A stretch of DNA of 64,000 nt from a virus, in IMG/VR virus record IMGVR_UViG_3300036770_001978, positions 1-64,000 of that record. One strand, written 5' to 3'. Below, piece after piece: positions 60,561 through 64,000 of the stretch. Both the position numbers and the translations under genes were made by a program. The first letter of the stretch is position 1, and each line of letters starts with the position of its first letter. A model generated the notes under the pieces. The model saw only the letters and a program-made list of their open reading frames with translations. It was not told where the DNA came from and did no database searches.

Positions 60561-60596
60561 AGACTCCGCAGCGGGAAAACTGCGGGGAAAACGTCA
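60561..60596 (-). repeat. AGACTCCGCAGCGG intergenic repeat, copy 2
   Basis: 36 bases identical to copy 1, ending at the stop codon (60594-60596) of the clamp-like gene. Includes dyad CCGCAG/CTGCGG. Confidence 0.75.
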
Positions 60597-61331
60597 ACAG
60601 ATGGGCGGCAGGCACACCGACCAGTCGTCGGGCTCCGCCACTGCCACTGCCACCTGCTCGTCGTCCATCAGTTCCGGGACGGGTGCAGGCTGCGTTGCCT
60701 TCTTGCGTGGGCGAGTGACCGGCTCGGCCTTCGCAGCCTGCACTGCGCCCGGTCTGGGTGGAAACGTAGGCACGGCCTCGTCGTCCGCAGCCAGCGGCAT
60801 GATGGCGAAGCGGGCAACGTGTCCGTCCTCGCCCAGCGTGGTAGCGAACACGCAGGACTGCGAGTCCTTGACGAACAGCGTGATTCCCTTGTGCTTGTAG
60901 CGGTCGTCGTTCATGGCGTGCGACAAGGCACACAACTTGCCGAGCAGGGCTGCGTCCAGGTTGACGGACACATACCCCTTCGGGCTGTCGTGAATCGTCA
61001 TCACCTTCTCGCAGTCAGGGAAACGGCCGCTCGTGTTGAGCGTGACGCTGCCACTGACGCCGCCACGAAACTCGTCGCCGTCAAACCGCACCCCGAGCGG
61101 GTGCGAGAACGCCTTGACTGGCGGCGACGACAACTCCTTTGCGTCCGCAAGGGAGTCCAGTGCGATGCCGTCGTCATCCTTCCAGTGGACGCTGGCAAGG
61201 ATGCGGCCGTCGGTTGCCGTCATGCTGGCCGTCTGGCCGTCGCTCACGCACTTGATGCAGCCCAGTGCGTACCGTGCCTGCTCCGGGTCGCAGCACTTTG
61301 CGAGTTGCTTGATGAACGCTGGTATCTTCAT
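60594..61331 (-). CDS. second sliding-clamp-like protein
   Basis: A 245-residue protein. ARYALGCIKCVSDGQTASMT followed by ATDGRILASVHW, SGRFPDCEKVM and a later HVARFAIMPL follow the order of beta-clamp signatures (ATDGRRL, GRFPxY, xxIMP). Only about two clamp domains fit before a disordered Pro/Lys/Ala tail, so it looks like a shortened clamp or clamp-fold regulator. It could form a ring alone or with the full clamp at 3853-4965. ATG 61331. Confidence 0.7.
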   Translation of the reverse strand: MKIPAFIKQLAKCCDPEQARYALGCIKCVSDGQTASMTATDGRILASVHWKDDDGIALDSLADAKELSSPPVKAFSHPLGVRFDGDEFRGGVSGSVTLNTSGRFPDCEKVMTIHDSPKGYVSVNLDAALLGKLCALSHAMNDDRYKHKGITLFVKDSQSCVFATTLGEDGHVARFAIMPLAADDEAVPTFPPRPGAVQAAKAEPVTRPRKKATQPAPVPELMDDEQVAVAVAEPDDWSVCLPPIC

Positions 61332-61340
61332 GGGAACCTC

Positions 61341-61407
61341 GTGTGGAAAGAAAGCGGGGCCAGTGACCCAGTGCCACCGGCCCCGCAGAAACCAGACTCC
61401 GCAGCGG
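61341..61407 (-). terminator. terminator hairpin plus intergenic repeat, copy 3
   Basis: GCGGGGCC/GGCCCCGC stem (61354-61386, 17-base loop) is followed on the minus strand by TTTCTTTCC, an intrinsic-terminator form. Beside it is the conserved AGACTCCGCAGCGG (61394-61407) just after the amidotransferase stop. Confidence 0.7.
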
Positions 61408-61412
61408 CGAAA

Positions 61413-62261
61413 TCAGATGGCGTCGTGCAGCAACTCGATGCCGTCGTGGCCGAGCATGTCTTGCACTTCCGCCAAGCACTTGCGACTGAACCCGTAGGCG
61501 AGCAAGTCATCCACACGCATGTTGGTGTAGAACGAATCCTCGCGGTCCTCCTCCTCCTGCTCGTCGGCCATGCGGTCGTACGCTGTTCGGCAGGCGGACG
61601 CGGAGTTGTCCTCGTCCACGTACTTCCACTTGCCGTCCTCGACCTCGACCCACGAACGCTCGGTCTTGGGGGCCGTCGTGGTGCGAGAGGTCAGGCCGTA
61701 GCCGATGCTGCGGTAGTACGAACCCTCGTGCGAGTCATTGCTGTACCAGTGACCGTCACGCGACCAGTCGCCATCGTCCTCGTTCCAGATGCAGTAGTCG
61801 CCGTCCGCCCGCAGGAACACGAACTTGCTGCCGGAGTGGGCGAGTTGCTGCGTGTACACCACCTCGCTGCGGCGGTAGAAGTCCTCGTCCCGAGCGTGCA
61901 GCGGCTTGAGCACCAACTCGTTGAAGTGCCAAGTGTCACTGCGATCCTTGTCCACGTCGCACTGAATGGAGATCACGCCGTTGTGGATCACAGCGAGCGA
62001 GTCGCTGACCATGAACGGGTGGCAGTTGCCCGTGTCCTTCTTGCCGTGCGTGGCCCATCGGAAGTGGATGATGGCCTGGCGGTCGGCATACGGACTGAAG
62101 GCTTCGCGGAACTCCTCAAAGTTGCCGATGCCGCAGCGGGTGACGAGCGTGCCGTCAACGACGACGGCGAACCCCCACGAATCGTCGTTCACGGCGAAGC
62201 CGTTGCGGTAGGCGGACCAGTCGGGCGTGGTGGTGGCGGGCTTGTAGATGGCGAGGCACAT
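61413..62261 (-). CDS. class II glutamine amidotransferase
   Basis: A 282-residue Ntn-type enzyme: N-terminal MCLAIYKP exposes Cys2 after Met removal, HFRWATHG (66-73), CHPF (80-83) and IHNGVI (92-97) form the glutaminase pocket. It would release ammonia from glutamine. The C-terminal 120 residues are acidic and unrecognised. It directly follows the amidoligase gene, so ammonia or an amide group may be passed to a peptide-modifying reaction. Confidence 0.85.
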   Translation of the reverse strand: MCLAIYKPATTTPDWSAYRNGFAVNDDSWGFAVVVDGTLVTRCGIGNFEEFREAFSPYADRQAIIHFRWATHGKKDTGNCHPFMVSDSLAVIHNGVISIQCDVDKDRSDTWHFNELVLKPLHARDEDFYRRSEVVYTQQLAHSGSKFVFLRADGDYCIWNEDDGDWSRDGHWYSNDSHEGSYYRSIGYGLTSRTTTAPKTERSWVEVEDGKWKYVDEDNSASACRTAYDRMADEQEEEDREDSFYTNMRVDDLLAYGFSRKCLAEVQDMLGHDGIELLHDAI

Positions 62262-62298
62262 GCAGGAATCTCCTTGTGAGTGTGAGTGAAACTAGGAA

Positions 62299-63543
62299 TC
62301 AGGCACCGACGACGGACGACGTACGGATCATGTTGAACACGGGCGACCGCTCCTTCGGATTGGCGATGCTCGCCGGGAGCGGACTGTTGCTGCGGTAGCC
62401 GCCGCTGATGAGCGGATGCGACAGCAGGAACTCATGCAGGTAGCGGTACGCACTGCGGTTGACCGCCACGAAGTTGCGGAAGTTGACGAAGTGCAGCGGG
62501 TCGAGGGACGACTCGACCGCACCGAACCCGTGTGCCGCCTGCTCGCAGAACTTGACAGCCGCAACGGCGAACTCGTGGTTCTTGAGGATCGCCCGGCTGT
62601 ACAGGTTGCTCTTGAACAGGCGGAACTCGACGGTGGTGTTCGTCACGTTCAGCACTTCGTAGCGGTCGCTGTTCTCCGTCTGGGTCAGTCGCTTGGTGCG
62701 GAACTTGTTGAACCCCGCAGGGCGACAGGCGATGGCTTCCAGGAACGCACGGTTGGGCTCGGCGTTCATGAACACCAGCAACTTGCCCAGCGTGAGCGGA
62801 CCGATGGCCGCTTTGGACAGGTGGATGTGGTGACCAACGTCCTCGCCCATGTTCCACGCCGAGCAGCGTCCGTTGCCGAGCGTCTTGAACGCTCCGAAGA
62901 TGCCGTAGACCTGCTCGGTCGTGAGCGGAACCGTGACCAACTCAAAGCCGCCTGGACCGTACTCGTCGAGCGAGCCGTCGCGTTTGGCGATGGCGCACTT
63001 GCGGTTGCGCGTGAGCGGATTGAGTTTCCGATACAGGTCGTTGACTTGGGCGAGCGTGTGTTCCACGTCGTCGAAGTCCTCGTCGTCGGAGTACATCTCG
63101 ATCTCGTGCCCGGCGTACATATACGCGGGTCCGCGAGCCGGGTCAGCCGCCCAGCCATGCTCGCGGTGAGCCCGCGTGCCGTAGTCCATGAGGCTGTTGT
63201 CGAAGTCCGTGTGGTGGCAGTCGCAGTCGTCGTCGCAGCACTCGCCGTTGACGCAGCGGGTGTTGCCGTTGGAGTCCTCCCCGTTGCAGTCGTACCCGTC
63301 CGAGTCGTACCCATCCCGGTCGTACCCGTCCTCGTTGTAGCCCTCGTAGGTGTAGCCCTCCGAGTCGTAGTATTCGCCGTCGCGTGTGCGGCGGGTGATG
63401 GGGCTGAACTCCGTCTCGGTGGTTTCGTGGATGCCCTCCATGTCGAACCCGCTGGGGTCGTACAGCGTGCCCGTCTCGTTGTGGATGCCGGTGGACTCAT
63501 CGAACCCGTACTCGTCGTGCAGGACTTCGTTCTCGTCGCTCAT
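62299..63543 (-). CDS. putative amidoligase (COOH-NH2 ligase) with YxxxG repeat domain
   Basis: A 414-residue protein; ATG 63543. Amidoligase blocks from residue 140: YAGHEIEMY (Glu147, Glu149), KRDGSLDEYGPGGFELVTVP, GEDVGHHIHLSK (His238-241), RPAGFNKFR and RYEVLNVTNTTVEFRLFKSN (Glu306, Arg308). These match the ATP-dependent carboxylate-amine ligases often found in phages. Residues 58-93 hold seven 5-residue repeats (YDSEG, YTYEG, YNEDG, YDRDG, YDSDG, YDCNG, EDSNG), then a Cys cluster ECCDDDCDCHH. The repeat might be a substrate or binding domain. Confidence 0.82.
   Translation of the reverse strand: MSDENEVLHDEYGFDESTGIHNETGTLYDPSGFDMEGIHETTETEFSPITRRTRDGEYYDSEGYTYEGYNEDGYDRDGYDSDGYDCNGEDSNGNTRCVNGECCDDDCDCHHTDFDNSLMDYGTRAHREHGWAADPARGPAYMYAGHEIEMYSDDEDFDDVEHTLAQVNDLYRKLNPLTRNRKCAIAKRDGSLDEYGPGGFELVTVPLTTEQVYGIFGAFKTLGNGRCSAWNMGEDVGHHIHLSKAAIGPLTLGKLLVFMNAEPNRAFLEAIACRPAGFNKFRTKRLTQTENSDRYEVLNVTNTTVEFRLFKSNLYSRAILKNHEFAVAAVKFCEQAAHGFGAVESSLDPLHFVNFRNFVAVNRSAYRYLHEFLLSHPLISGGYRSNSPLPASIANPKERSPVFNMIRTSSVVGA
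63265..63369 (-). repeat. 15-base coding repeats (YxxxG)
   Basis: Seven tandem 15-base units encode the acidic five-residue repeats of the amidoligase N-terminal domain. The unit length keeps the reading frame; identity among units is highest at the GTCGTA and CCGTC parts. Confidence 0.7.
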
Positions 63544-63563
63544 GTCTCGCTCCTCAGCGAAGG

Positions 63564-63625
63564 TGAAAAAGAAAGGGCCGCCCCACGACGGGACGGCCCA
63601 TGCCGAAAACCAGACTCCGCAGCGG
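63564..63625 (-). terminator. terminator hairpin plus intergenic repeat, copy 4
   Basis: GGGCCG.CC / GG.CGGCCC stem (63575-63599) is followed on the minus strand by TTTCTTTTTC, a strong T-run. AGACTCCGCAGCGG (63612-63625) precedes it, next to the stop of the small gene at 63630. Position just before the amidoligase start implies attenuation or separate transcription. Confidence 0.75.
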
Positions 63626-63629
63626 CGGA

Positions 63630-63758
63630 TCACCGCTGCTTTTGCTTGCGGCGAGTGGCTCGCTTGGCGTGCTTGCGTGCCACTCGCAGTCGCTCCTCCT
63701 CCTTGACGCGTTCAGCCTTGACCAGTGACCACCACTGGTCGTTCCACTTGTTGCCCAT
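63630..63758 (-). CDS. small basic protein
   Basis: A 42-residue basic helix-forming frame: MGNKWNDQWWSLVKAERVKE then EERLRVARKHAKRATRRK. Its ATG overlaps the preceding stop (TGATG) and GGAGG lies in front. Likely DNA- or RNA-binding peptide. Confidence 0.6.
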   Translation of the reverse strand: MGNKWNDQWWSLVKAERVKEEERLRVARKHAKRATRRKQKQR

Positions 63759-63973
63759 CAGTCCTCCTGCCAGGAGGGGAACGCGATGGGGCCGGGATAG
63801 CCGCCGCCCACGCAGTCCCGCAGGAAACTGGCGTAGCGTTCCAGTTCATGCGAGAGGCGCATGGCCTGCTCCTGCCAGGGGATACCCTCGCCAACGTCCT
63901 CGCCGCACAGGATGCGATGGCTGGCAAGGATGGAATCGCGGTACGAAACCGCCACCTTGTAGGCGTCAGCCAT
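63758..63973 (-). CDS. hypothetical small protein
   Basis: A 71-residue helical protein (YKVAVSYRDSILASHRILCG, WQEQAMRLSHELERYASFLR). AAGGAGGG site before the ATG. Part of the minus-strand operon that continues past the window edge. No known family. Confidence 0.6.
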   Translation of the reverse strand: MADAYKVAVSYRDSILASHRILCGEDVGEGIPWQEQAMRLSHELERYASFLRDCVGGGYPGPIAFPSWQED

Positions 63974-63975
63974 GT

Positions 63976-64000
63976 TCAGCCCTCCTTCTTCACGAGGTCG
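63976..64000 (-). CDS. 3' end of a gene cut by the window edge
   Basis: The last seven codons (DLVKKEG) and stop of a minus-strand frame are visible before the window ends. They contain the ribosome-binding site of the next gene. Identity cannot be judged. Confidence 0.3.

Noticed and set aside
60489-62279. 596-codon plus-strand frame opposite the clamp-like and amidotransferase genes
   Set aside because: Both minus-strand genes have clear motifs and ribosome-binding sites; this frame is a shadow.
63265-63369. Possible CRISPR array
   Set aside because: 15-base tandem units without spacers, inside a coding frame.

Overview
The window is a gene-dense, G+C-rich stretch of a tailed double-stranded DNA phage (or prophage). 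It holds large terminase, portal, scaffold, major capsid protein, an adaptor- and nozzle-like tail pair, very long internal virion proteins, a lysis-like cassette, two site-specific recombinases and a phage sigma factor. No sheath, tape-measure or long-tail genes are visible, so I read it as podovirus-like. No host housekeeping genes flank it and genes run off both ends, so the true genome is larger than 64 kb. The host is unknown. A planctomycete-type host is only a suggestion, from the G+C content, the GNWW-type fibre protein and the Cys-rich proteins.

Layout. (1) 0.2-8.6 kb, plus strand: small helix-turn-helix proteins, a low-G+C CoiA-like gene, a DUF1376-type replication protein whose linker DNA carries iteron-like repeats and three hairpins, a LexA-type DNA-binding domain, a DNA polymerase III beta clamp, then a run of small accessory genes. 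Four imperfect inverted repeats resembling integron attC sites are interspersed among the last of these. (2) 8.66-39.3 kb, plus strand: virion genes in the order polyvalent-type protein, unknown, scaffold, major capsid, decoration, strong hairpin terminator, terminase, portal, adaptor, nozzle, accessory virion proteins, then three giant proteins of 1296, about 685 and 1159 residues. (3) 39.3-40.1 kb, minus strand: tyrosine integrase, with a near-consensus sigma-70 promoter antisense inside it. (4) 40.3-53.2 kb, plus strand: recombination (RecE-like nuclease and ERF annealing protein), SF2 helicase, several nucleases including an HNH-resolvase fusion, nucleotide phosphohydrolases, papain-like peptidase with small membrane proteins (lysis-like), fibre proteins, sigma factor. 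(5) 53.1-64 kb, minus strand: serine recombinase, MoxR ATPase with VWA metallopeptidase, small regulators, a second clamp-like protein, a class II glutamine amidotransferase and an amidoligase. Several of these minus-strand genes are separated by one repeated element plus hairpin/T-run terminators.

How it fits together. The clamp and DUF1376 protein suggest replication that recruits a host polymerase, since no polymerase or primase is seen here. RecE-like nuclease, ERF and the resolvase make a recombination system. HD and MazZ/DUF5664-like enzymes probably shape dNTP pools. The sigma factor could drive promoters marked by a recurring CATAAATCC-type motif found before three gene blocks. The amidotransferase/amidoligase pair and the MoxR/VWA pair are the most system-like accessory modules. 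Identities come from motif reading only; no database search was possible.
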